NCBI GenBank assembly: GCA_910587295.1
Contig: CAJULP010000109.1
Span: 1-53,956 of the forward strand
DNA: 53,956 nucleotides
From: an uncultured Lachnospiraceae bacterium
GTDB lineage: Bacteria; Bacillota; Clostridia; Lachnospirales; Lachnospiraceae
Reading direction: 5' to 3'
The notes beneath the pieces were generated by a model that was given only the letters and a program-made list of their open reading frames with translations, did not search any database and was not told where the DNA came from. Within the stretch, counting starts at the first letter, position 1; each line of letters starts with the position of its first letter. Shown in pieces: positions 26,445-34,093 of this stretch. Both the position numbers and the translations under genes were made by a program.

Positions 26445-27648
26445 TATATACGATCACAGTGCCAACTACATTAAACATGAGCCCCCAAAGGGCAAAGGGG
26501 AGCTGCCATTTGACCAGCCTTTCATGCTTTGCCAAAAACATCACAAGCCCCGGAAACAGCCAGGGAAGGATATCATTGGTATACCGGTTCCCGAAATGCC
26601 ATCCCCCCATTGTCGCGTGCATGGCAGTAACGGTCAGGTAAGCTGCTGACAGGACGACCGTCATCACCCCGAGCGCCGCCACATCCTTCTCCCGTTTCAG
26701 ACATGCCCCCACGACCGCCCCAATAAAAATAAAAACAGGCGGGTTCACCCACAAAAAATTCAGATTTCCGAAATGATCCACCAGCATCTTCCCTTCCTCC
26801 GAAAAGGCAGGCAGGTTCATAAGCATTTTAAAATTACCGGCCAGATAATCCGTAGAAAACTGTTTGTGCTCATACACAAACTCCGGAAGATAGTTATGCC
26901 CAAACTCCATGATGTTCCCAAAACGCACATAGTTTAGCGCCATATAAGACACGGCGATGATTAAAGGCAAAGCTGCCCAGTATATTTTATCCCAAATAAT
27001 CCTCCATCCTTTTACCCCGGGGCGTTTTTCCTTCTCATTCTTAAAAAGAATCCATAAAAGAACGGGCAGGTACAGCGCCTGCATGGGCCGGCACCCTACG
27101 GCACAGCTCCATAAGGACAAAGAAATCCCTCCTTTACCGGCAAGAGCATAATAAACCGCACCGGCAGCCAGGCTAAAGCTTAAGCTCTGTGCAAAAAACC
27201 ACACGGAAGGAACAAAAAAAACAAATGTCATATTGGTGCATACGGTAAAAAACAATGCGCAAAAGGCAGCTGCTTCCGGTGACAGCTTAAGCCGTAATGC
27301 AATCTTGTATAAAAATAGCACCCCCATCACATCAAATAAAAGAAGGACAAAGCCGTCCGGCGTTCTGCTCCCGAAAAAAAATGTCAACGGGAAAAGAACA
27401 TAGGACGGAAAGGGTGGAAAGCTGCAATAAAATTTCCCCTGATACTCCGCGATCTCCAGCCAGCTATAATTTTCTCCAAGATCCAGCCTTCCATATCTCC
27501 AGGCGTCAGCCTGCAGTGCGTAGGTATTATAAACATTCTGTTTCCAGAAATACTGACCGGTAAACAGATGCAGAACAGTCAAAAAGCACACCAAAACCGC
27601 CACCGTCAGCAGTCCGTATTCCAGACAGGCCCATTTTCTTTTTTCCAT
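26434..27648 (-). CDS. Polytopic membrane protein, paralogue of the one at 22673-24172
   Basis: The 404-residue protein has about ten helices. After TM1 a loop contains NTYALQADAWRYGRLDLGE and YQGKFYCSFPPFPSYVLFP, matching in position the equivalent loop of the 499-residue paralogue. Shared motifs (VGCRPMQALYLP, YVRFGNIMEFGHNY) support common descent and a common GT-C-like activity. It starts 3 bases after the CDF stop and overlaps the next gene by 11 bases. The substrate is unknown. Confidence 0.65.
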   Translation of the reverse strand: MEKRKWACLEYGLLTVAVLVCFLTVLHLFTGQYFWKQNVYNTYALQADAWRYGRLDLGENYSWLEIAEYQGKFYCSFPPFPSYVLFPLTFFFGSRTPDGFVLLLFDVMGVLFLYKIALRLKLSPEAAAFCALFFTVCTNMTFVFFVPSVWFFAQSLSFSLAAGAVYYALAGKGGISLSLWSCAVGCRPMQALYLPVLLWILFKNEKEKRPGVKGWRIIWDKIYWAALPLIIAVSYMALNYVRFGNIMEFGHNYLPEFVYEHKQFSTDYLAGNFKMLMNLPAFSEEGKMLVDHFGNLNFLWVNPPVFIFIGAVVGACLKREKDVAALGVMTVVLSAAYLTVTAMHATMGGWHFGNRYTNDILPWLFPGLVMFLAKHERLVKWQLPFALWGLMFNVVGTVIVYNGL

Positions 27649-27651
27649 ATC

Positions 27652-28824
27652 CTACCTGCACTCCTTATCCACATCGATCACCGCATGACAATTTTCATCC
27701 AGCCCGTAGATCTTATTCTGGATGCAGGAAACTAGCTCCCCATCCGTCATGGGGTAATCATAAGGTACCGCAACGTCAAAAATAAGATTGGTGTGGGTTG
27801 GCCCGTGGACCATCCGAAAATCATGAAAATTCACTTTTCCTTCCAGGCTGCCAATAATCTTAGCCACCTTTTCCTTCATCCTGTTGGTCTCCTCGTCGTC
27901 CACACACACAGGGTCCATATGGATCACCGCACTGCAGTTAAGTTCCCTGGCAAGCCGGTGCTCAATCAGGTCGATCATATCGTGGAGCGCTAAGATATCC
28001 CCGTTAGAAGGCACTTCCACATGGACGGAAAGCATCACCCTCCCCGGACCATAATTATGTACCACCAGGTCATGGAGTCCCAAAACTCCCTGATCCTTAT
28101 ACCCTATGATGATCTCCTCGATCTTATCTACAAATTCCGGCTCCGGAGGCTGCCCAAGAAGCGGGCTTACAGTGTCTTTCATGGCGCCATAGCCGGTCCA
28201 CAACACAAAAAGCGCCACCAAAATACCGCACCACCCGTCAATGTGCACATCCGTCCAAAATGAAAGAAGCGTAGTCAGTAAGACCACCATGGTGGAAACA
28301 CTATCGCTGATACTGTCCTTCGCTGTTGCCAGCATCGCCGGGCTGTCAATTTTTTTGCTGACAGAACGGTTATAAAGATACATATACAATTTCACGCAGA
28401 TAGAAATGACAAGGATCGCGATCACCAGCCCTCCTGCCGCAATCGGTTCCGGATGGATGATCTTGTCAAAGGAAGATTTAAAAAGCTCCGCCCCCATCAG
28501 CAAAATGACCACCGACACCAAAAGCCCGGAAATGTATTCAATCCTCCCATGCCCGAAAGGATGGTCATTATCCGGCTTCTGTCCGGCCATTTTAAACCCT
28601 ACCAGCGTAATCACGGAAGACCCCGCATCCGATAGGTTGTTAAAAGCATCCGCCGTGATTGCAATGGAACCGGACATCTGCCCCGCAATAAATTTGATCA
28701 GGAATAAAAGTATATTAAAACCGATCCCCGCGCTGCCGCAAAGCACTCCATATGCCTGCCGCACAAGCGGATCTGCCGTATCATCCGCATTTTTTATAAA
28801 AAGCTTTGAAAAAAAAGAAATCAT
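27652..28824 (-). CDS. Cation diffusion facilitator family transporter
   Basis: The 390-residue protein should export a divalent metal (Zn, Fe, Mn or similar) in exchange for protons. I start it at ATG 28824 (MISFFSKLF) with GGGAG five bases ahead. A longer in-frame reading covers the promoter and is rejected. Six helices carry the metal-site motifs ADAFNNLSDAGSS and HIDGWCG with DHPFGHGRIEYISG between them. The cytosolic C-terminal region contains two ferredoxin-like metal-sensing segments (about 210-290 and 310-385, VHNYGPGRVMLSVHVEV and HDFRMVHGPTHTNLIFDV), longer than in minimal CDF proteins. It heads an operon with three glycosyltransferase-like genes, an odd pairing. Confidence 0.93.
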   Translation of the reverse strand: MISFFSKLFIKNADDTADPLVRQAYGVLCGSAGIGFNILLFLIKFIAGQMSGSIAITADAFNNLSDAGSSVITLVGFKMAGQKPDNDHPFGHGRIEYISGLLVSVVILLMGAELFKSSFDKIIHPEPIAAGGLVIAILVISICVKLYMYLYNRSVSKKIDSPAMLATAKDSISDSVSTMVVLLTTLLSFWTDVHIDGWCGILVALFVLWTGYGAMKDTVSPLLGQPPEPEFVDKIEEIIIGYKDQGVLGLHDLVVHNYGPGRVMLSVHVEVPSNGDILALHDMIDLIEHRLARELNCSAVIHMDPVCVDDEETNRMKEKVAKIIGSLEGKVNFHDFRMVHGPTHTNLIFDVAVPYDYPMTDGELVSCIQNKIYGLDENCHAVIDVDKECR

Positions 28825-28872
28825 GATGACTCCCGCCTTTCCCTCACAAATGAATAAAATACAATTATTAAG

Positions 28873-28901
28873 ATTGTATCGCTTATGACAAAGCGGGTCA
28901 A
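28873..28901 (-). promoter_or_regulatory. Promoter of the CDF operon
   Basis: On the minus strand TTGACC (28896-28901), a 17-nt spacer and TACAAT (28873-28878). It lies back to back with the plus-strand promoter at 28923. Confidence 0.72.
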
Positions 28902-28922
28902 CAAAAATAAATAATAAAGTTG

Positions 28923-28951
28923 TTGACACCGTTTTGTCTTTGGTGTATTGT
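28923..28951 (+). promoter_or_regulatory. Promoter of the leader-ABC transporter unit
   Basis: TTGACA (28923-28928), a 17-nt spacer and TATTGT (28946-28951). The transcript would begin near 28958 and include the leader ORF and the attenuator terminator. Confidence 0.75.
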
Positions 28952-29004
28952 AAAAGACATATTGGTAACTGTTAATCGGATTCAGGAGAAAGGAGGTAAT
29001 TTTG

Positions 29005-29082
29005 ATGTTTAAGAAAAATACAGCAACACATAACTTTATCATGATTTTAAAATTACCTGCCTGCCTGTTTCGGGTTGACTAG
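29005..29082 (+). CDS. 25-codon leader peptide upstream of the ABC exporter pair
   Basis: ATG 29005 has one of the best binding sites in the window (AAAGGAGG, 8-base spacing). The frame encodes MFKKN...KLPACLFRVD and ends at TAG 29080. It is too short for an independent protein of known type. It sits between the promoter and an intrinsic terminator placed ahead of the exporter genes, the arrangement of a regulatory uORF. Codons at 29049-29058 are fully complementary over 10 bases to the leader's own Shine-Dalgarno region (28994-29003), and eight of those bases also match the terminator loop. I infer translation-dependent attenuation as known for Bacillus bmrB-bmrCD, but no sequence relation to BmrB is claimed. 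Confidence 0.7.
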   Translation: MFKKNTATHNFIMILKLPACLFRVD

Positions 29083-29118
29083 GAAAATACCTTCATACTA
29101 TTAACAGGTATCGACCCG
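29071..29118 (+). promoter_or_regulatory. Hairpin spanning the stop codon of the leader ORF
   Basis: CGGGTTG (29071-29077) pairs with CGACCCG (29112-29118) with one G-U. Inside, ATACCT (29087-29092) pairs with AGGTAT (29106-29111). The leader stop codon lies in the left bulge, so a ribosome ending the leader would melt the structure. Confidence 0.6.
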
Positions 29119-29137
29119 GATCTTTCAAGATATTGCG

Positions 29138-29168
29138 CAGCCATGGTAATTTCCATGGCTGTTTTTTT
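29138..29168 (+). terminator. Attenuator-type intrinsic terminator ahead of the ABC genes
   Basis: CAGCCATGG, loop TAATTT and CCATGGCTG form a perfect 9-bp stem followed by seven U. It lies 54 bases before the ATG of the first transporter gene and downstream of the leader ORF, so read-through must be controlled for the exporter to be made. Confidence 0.88.
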
Positions 29169-29222
29169 ACGCCCTTTCGGACGTACCATAAAAGTGCACC
29201 CTGTCGGTGCGGAAAGGAAATT

Positions 29223-30956
29223 ATGAAAAAAATATCTACTTACGTATGGGAACACAAATTTGCTTTTCTTTTTGCCGTTATCGGCATGGTCATCAGTATC
29301 TGCCTGGATATGCTCTCGCCTCAGCTTACCAAGCACATCGTGGACGACGTGATCATCGGCGGTCAGATCGATAAGCTTACCCCGCTTTTAATCGGGATTT
29401 TATTCGTCGGTGTGGGAAGATGTATCTTCCAGTACTGCAAAGAGTATACCTTTGACGCAACAGGCTCCAAGATTGCCGCTAAGATCCGCAAAAATCTGTT
29501 TTTGCATGTCCAGTCCTTAAGCGCCGACTTCTTTGACCGCACAGGAACCGGTGAATTAATGTCGCGGATCAAAGACGATGTGGACCGGATCTGGGATGGG
29601 CTTACTTTTGTAAGCATGTTACTGCTTGAAGTCATCATACATACCTCTATTGTACTGTTTTGCATGTACAGCTTAAACTGGAAGCTTGCCATCCTGCCAA
29701 CGATCTGTATGGCAATTGCCGCAGCTATCGCAATCTACATGGAGCGGAAGCTGGATACGGTTTATGAGGAGATCAGCGAAGAAAACGCATCCTTAAACAC
29801 GGTCGCCGAGGAAAACCTTGCAGGCGTGCGCACGGTCAAAGCCTTTGCCAGGGAAAAGCATGAGATCTCCAAGTTTTTATCCCATAACAACCGCTATTAC
29901 GAGCTGAACATGAAACAGTCAAAACTGTTTGTCAAGTACCACCCTTATCTTTCCCTGATCACCAAGGTGCTTCCCCTTATCATCCTTTTACTGGGCGGCC
30001 GTATGGTAACCGGCGGAGAGATGACCCTGGGGGATTTAAGCGCTTTTATTGAATATTCCATGAACATTGTATGGCCTATGGAAATGCTGGGATGGCTCAC
30101 CAACAGCTTCTCCTCCGCAATCGCCTCTAACCGCAGGATCAAGAAAGTTTACGGGGAAAAACCTACCATCACGGAGCCGGAAGCACCTCACATCCTGCCA
30201 TCCGTAAAAGGGAAGATCCAGTTTGCAAACGTGTCCTTCCACAAGGCGGATCAGCACGAGATCTTACAAGATATTTCTTTTACGGTGGAACCGGGAAAGA
30301 CCATCGGCATCATGGGGGCAACCGGTGCGGGCAAAAGCTCTCTGATCTATCTGCTGCAGCGGCTTTATGACGCTACCGGCGGAACCATCCTTTTAGACGA
30401 TGTGAATGTAAAGGATTTATCCCTTGCACAGCTTCGCAGCTCCATATCCCTTGTGATGCAGGATGTGTTCCTGTTTTCGGATACCATCTTTGAAAATGTA
30501 TCACTGGGACAGAAAAGCTCTCTCACGCTTCCGGCAGTTAAAGAAGCAGTCAGCCGGGCTCAGGCAAAAGATTTTGTCGAGCAGATGGATAAACAGTACG
30601 ATACCGTCATCGGTGAACGGGGAGTAGGACTTTCCGGCGGCCAAAAGCAACGTATCACCATCGCCCGGGCACTGGCAAAGAAAACACCTATCCTTGTTTT
30701 GGATGACTCTACTTCCGCCCTTGACATGGAAACGGAACAGTCCATCCATGAAACCTTACAGCAGCTTCCGGATACCACCAAGATCATCATCGGCCACCGG
30801 ATCAGTGCCGTATGCAACGCCGACGAGATCATCATCTTAGAAGGCGGTAAGATCATGGAAAGGGGAACTCATCAATCCCTTCTTGCCAAAAAAGGACTTT
30901 ATTACCAGACATATGCAGCACAATACGGAATACCAAAGGAGGAGATTTCGGCATGA
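29223..30956 (+). CDS. ABC exporter half-transporter with degenerate Walker B (BmrC/LmrC-like)
   Basis: The 577-residue protein has a six-helix membrane domain (about 1-310) and a nucleotide-binding domain. I start it at ATG 29223, behind GGAAAGGA. A longer in-frame ATG lies inside the terminator and is rejected. Walker A is GATGAGKSS, the signature is the canonical LSGGQKQR, but Walker B reads ILVLDDSTSALD, with Asp in place of the catalytic Glu. The partner protein has the mirror defect. This is the mark of heterodimeric exporters with one inactive ATP site (BmrCD, LmrCD). The gene overlaps the next by ATGA. Confidence 0.93.
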   Translation: MKKISTYVWEHKFAFLFAVIGMVISICLDMLSPQLTKHIVDDVIIGGQIDKLTPLLIGILFVGVGRCIFQYCKEYTFDATGSKIAAKIRKNLFLHVQSLSADFFDRTGTGELMSRIKDDVDRIWDGLTFVSMLLLEVIIHTSIVLFCMYSLNWKLAILPTICMAIAAAIAIYMERKLDTVYEEISEENASLNTVAEENLAGVRTVKAFAREKHEISKFLSHNNRYYELNMKQSKLFVKYHPYLSLITKVLPLIILLLGGRMVTGGEMTLGDLSAFIEYSMNIVWPMEMLGWLTNSFSSAIASNRRIKKVYGEKPTITEPEAPHILPSVKGKIQFANVSFHKADQHEILQDISFTVEPGKTIGIMGATGAGKSSLIYLLQRLYDATGGTILLDDVNVKDLSLAQLRSSISLVMQDVFLFSDTIFENVSLGQKSSLTLPAVKEAVSRAQAKDFVEQMDKQYDTVIGERGVGLSGGQKQRITIARALAKKTPILVLDDSTSALDMETEQSIHETLQQLPDTTKIIIGHRISAVCNADEIIILEGGKIMERGTHQSLLAKKGLYYQTYAAQYGIPKEEISA

Positions 30957-32737
30957 GCATAAATTCTTATAAAGAAGACGAACAGCTCTCGGGGCGCAGC
31001 AAAACCCAGACCTTACTGCGGCTTTTGTCGTACCTGACAGCCTATAAAAAAGAAATTGTTTTTGTCCTGCTGATTATGGCATTCTGCGTGTTTGTCTCAC
31101 TGGTCAACCCCTTGTTGATCGAGGCGGCCGTGGACCGCTATATTTCGGCAGGCAATATCCCCGGGCTTACCCGGCTTATCATTGTGGCAGTGATCCTGAA
31201 CCTTTTGATGATCGGCGGAGTCAAGCTCCGCATGTACATTATGGCAAAGGTCTGTAACCGCATTCTTGTGACCATCCGCCAGGATCTGTACACCCATATC
31301 CAGACTCTGGATCTGCAGTTTTTTGACAGCCGTCCTACCGGAAAGATCCTGGCTAGGATCATCGGTGACATCAACTCATTAAAAGAGGTTTTAAATAACT
31401 TTGTCACCACACTGATCCCTGATTTTATCACCGTGGCTGCGGTGGTTGCCATCATGTTTGTGAAAAACCCCGCCCTGGCGGCGGCATCCCTTAGCAGTCT
31501 GCCGTTTATGATCATCTGTATCTGGTTCATACAGACCCGCTCACACAAAAAATGGCAGGATTTCCGGAAAAAGTCTTCCAACCTGAATGCGTTTATCCAC
31601 GAAGACATTTCCGGTATGCGTATCATCCAGAGCTTCCATGCGGAGCAGGAGACCAGCCGGACATTTGACGACCTGCTTTCACAGCATGGCAGTTCCTTTA
31701 TGAAAGCCGTGCGGTTAAATGACGCCATCGGTTCCTGCATCGACTTAAGCTGGGGGGCAGGCATTGCCGCACTGTATTTTGTAGGAATCCGGGTATTAGG
31801 CACAGGCACTGTGTCCATCGGTACCTTTATCGCATTTGGCGGTTACATCGGCATGTTCTGGCGACCGATCATGAACCTGAGCAATTTTTATAACCAGATC
31901 ATCACCAATATTGCTGCCGCAGAGCGGGTCTTTGAGATCTTAGACACAAACGCCGCCATTTCAGACGCTTCCCATGTAACGGCAATCCCGCCCATCCAGG
32001 GAAACGTTAAATTTGAACATGTGGGATTTTCCTACGATGAGAACACCAAGGTCCTTCATGATGTAAGCTTTGACATCACTCCCGGCGAGACCATCGCCCT
32101 TGTAGGACCTACCGGAGCCGGCAAGACCACCATCGTAAACCTGATCAGCCGGTTTTATGACATCCAGGAGGGAAACATCACCATTGACGGCTATAACGTA
32201 AAAGACGTCTCCATCGAAAGCCTTAGGAGCCAGATGGGGATCATGACACAGGACAACTTCCTGTTTACAGGCACGATCAAAGACAATATCCGCTACGGAA
32301 AGCTTAATGCCACCGACGAGGAGATCATAGCTGCGGCAAAGGCGGTCCACGCCCATGATTTTATCTGTAAATTAGAGCAAGGATATGACACCCTGCTTTC
32401 CGAGCGCGGCGGCGGATTGTCCGTAGGCCAGAAACAGCTTCTTGCCTTTGCCAGGACCATGGTTTCCAAGCCAAACATCCTGATCCTGGATGAAGCAACC
32501 TCCAGCATTGATACCCAAACCGAGCTTTTGGTGCAGGAAGGGATCGACGCCCTGTTAAAAGGCCGTACTTCCTTCGTCATCGCCCACAGGCTTTCCACCA
32601 TCCAAAAAGCCGACCGCATCTTTGTTATTGACCAGGGCGGCATCGTGGAAGAAGGAACTGCCGCGGAACTAATCGCAAAAAAAGGAGCCTACTACCGGCT
32701 CCATACAGCACAACTAATGACAGCCTCTGCAAGCTAA
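30953..32737 (+). CDS. ABC exporter half-transporter with canonical Walker B (BmrD/LmrD-like)
   Basis: The 594-residue partner has an N-terminal extension of about 20 residues, a six-helix domain and an ATPase domain: Walker A GPTGAGKTT, Walker B ILILDEATSSID with the catalytic Glu, switch His in VIAHRLST. Its signature is LSVGQKQL, where Val replaces the first conserved Gly. Paired with the Asp-type Walker B of the partner, this gives one degenerate and one active composite site. Start and preceding stop overlap as ATGA. The stop codon lies in the loop of the terminator that closes the unit. A multidrug or peptide export role is inferred from the family. Confidence 0.93.
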   Translation: MSINSYKEDEQLSGRSKTQTLLRLLSYLTAYKKEIVFVLLIMAFCVFVSLVNPLLIEAAVDRYISAGNIPGLTRLIIVAVILNLLMIGGVKLRMYIMAKVCNRILVTIRQDLYTHIQTLDLQFFDSRPTGKILARIIGDINSLKEVLNNFVTTLIPDFITVAAVVAIMFVKNPALAAASLSSLPFMIICIWFIQTRSHKKWQDFRKKSSNLNAFIHEDISGMRIIQSFHAEQETSRTFDDLLSQHGSSFMKAVRLNDAIGSCIDLSWGAGIAALYFVGIRVLGTGTVSIGTFIAFGGYIGMFWRPIMNLSNFYNQIITNIAAAERVFEILDTNAAISDASHVTAIPPIQGNVKFEHVGFSYDENTKVLHDVSFDITPGETIALVGPTGAGKTTIVNLISRFYDIQEGNITIDGYNVKDVSIESLRSQMGIMTQDNFLFTGTIKDNIRYGKLNATDEEIIAAAKAVHAHDFICKLEQGYDTLLSERGGGLSVGQKQLLAFARTMVSKPNILILDEATSSIDTQTELLVQEGIDALLKGRTSFVIAHRLSTIQKADRIFVIDQGGIVEEGTAAELIAKKGAYYRLHTAQLMTASAS

Positions 32738-32753
32738 GCAGAGGCTGTTTTTT
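32720..32753 (+). terminator. Intrinsic terminator of the ABC exporter operon
   Basis: ACAGCCTCTGC and GCAGAGGCTGT pair fully around a 7-base loop that contains the end of the last codon and the stop TAA, followed by TTTTTT. Confidence 0.92.
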
Positions 32754-34080
32754 AATACTCCATTTCCCACTGGTGTTCTCCGCCCCAATCGCCGATAAGC
32801 GCTGAAGTGGTTCCCTCCGGCGTGGCCACCCTGGTCTCAAACCGGTAATTCATCTGCGGCACATATTCACCGCCGATCTTCACATTGCTGTAAAGATACA
32901 CAAACTCGTAAGTCGTGTGGGGATAAAACTCCCCGTTTCCCGAAGCCGGTTCATAGGAAATACAAACCCTCTGGACACCCGCATCCTCCTGCTTGCCGCT
33001 CCAAATCTGGATCACGCCGGAGGTTTCCGGATTTTCTTCAAAGTCTGCAAAACAAAACTTCCAACTGCCTTCTTCCCTAAGAAACCACATTCTTTCCCGG
33101 CTTACCGGAATGTAGGTCTTACCTTTCCAATATTCCATGGTTCCTGCCATAAACTGATCCCGGATAGAAAGATAGTCCTCTGACTGCATGAAATCCTTGA
33201 TCGGCTCAAATTCACCGGATTCAAAAATCCCAAAAGCGCCGGCAAAGACATCCTGGGCCCATGCTGCTTTTTCCGCACATGCCAAAATCTGCTGCAGCTC
33301 TTCCCCGCTTCCAATGCCGGACACCCTGCTAAGCATTTCCCGGTATTGGGGCAAATGGCAGACTTCCATAGACAGGGAATCCACATCCGGCTGTGCAAAT
33401 TTAAGGATCTCCGCCTTCATTTCTTCCTTTTGGGTTTCTTCATACACCTGGATCATCCGGTCCATCATTTCAAGATACCGGTCGAACACACAGCCTGCGC
33501 CATCCGGCCCGTCACAGAAAAGTTCCGCTCCACCGCCCATAAACAGCCTGCCAAAGCATGCGTCAAGAAGCTTATAGCCATCCGGATTATCCGGCTGCGT
33601 CTCCACCGCTAAAATACATTTTCCCCAGGTGTCAAAGGAACAGTTTCCCTCGTTAATGTCTGAAACGGCATCATTTAACAGATAGACAAAGTACTCCTGG
33701 AGAAGGCTTTCATCCTGGGTGGTTTCCCACCCCTGATAAAGCACCTGCTCCGCCGCCTCCTGGTCTTCCTTGCTTAAATATGCACCTGCCATGGATTTAT
33801 AGGCTTCCACTGACATAGAATCAATCTTTAGTGCCTCTTTGCAGGATGCGATCGCCTCGTCATAATCTTTTGTCTCCACATACTCATCGGCAGCGCTAAG
33901 CTTGCTTGCCACCCGGATTCCCGGAAGCATGTTCCAGACCACGGCCGACCCGCCCACTAAGATGATCACTCCAAAGAGGGCCACAAGGAGCCTCTGGACA
34001 AGGACTGCCCGCCGTCTGCGTTTACGCCTTCTAGCCCTTACTGCAGCGCTGGGCCTTTTTTTTCTTCTATCCCTTTCCAT
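32752..34080 (-). CDS. Membrane-anchored TPR-like protein of unknown function
   Basis: The 442-residue protein has a very basic N-terminus (residues 1-27, mostly R and K), one transmembrane helix at about 28-50 and a long outer portion. Residues about 60-130 show tetratricopeptide-like helices (AADEYVETKDYDEAIASCKEAL and the next repeat). The rest is mixed, with several cysteines (for example CDGPDGAGC) and a beta-rich C-terminal domain with many aromatic residues. It starts 13 bases after the helicase stop and so shares its transcript. Related architectures occur beside envelope or secretion genes, but I cannot name a function. Confidence 0.7.
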   Translation of the reverse strand: MERDRRKKRPSAAVRARRRKRRRRAVLVQRLLVALFGVIILVGGSAVVWNMLPGIRVASKLSAADEYVETKDYDEAIASCKEALKIDSMSVEAYKSMAGAYLSKEDQEAAEQVLYQGWETTQDESLLQEYFVYLLNDAVSDINEGNCSFDTWGKCILAVETQPDNPDGYKLLDACFGRLFMGGGAELFCDGPDGAGCVFDRYLEMMDRMIQVYEETQKEEMKAEILKFAQPDVDSLSMEVCHLPQYREMLSRVSGIGSGEELQQILACAEKAAWAQDVFAGAFGIFESGEFEPIKDFMQSEDYLSIRDQFMAGTMEYWKGKTYIPVSRERMWFLREEGSWKFCFADFEENPETSGVIQIWSGKQEDAGVQRVCISYEPASGNGEFYPHTTYEFVYLYSNVKIGGEYVPQMNYRFETRVATPEGTTSALIGDWGGEHQWEMEY

Positions 34081-34093
34081 CTTCTAGCTAACC

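Noticed and set aside
29079..29336. 85-codon minus-strand frame
   Set aside because: It covers the attenuator terminator and the start of the ABC gene and has no promoter or binding site.
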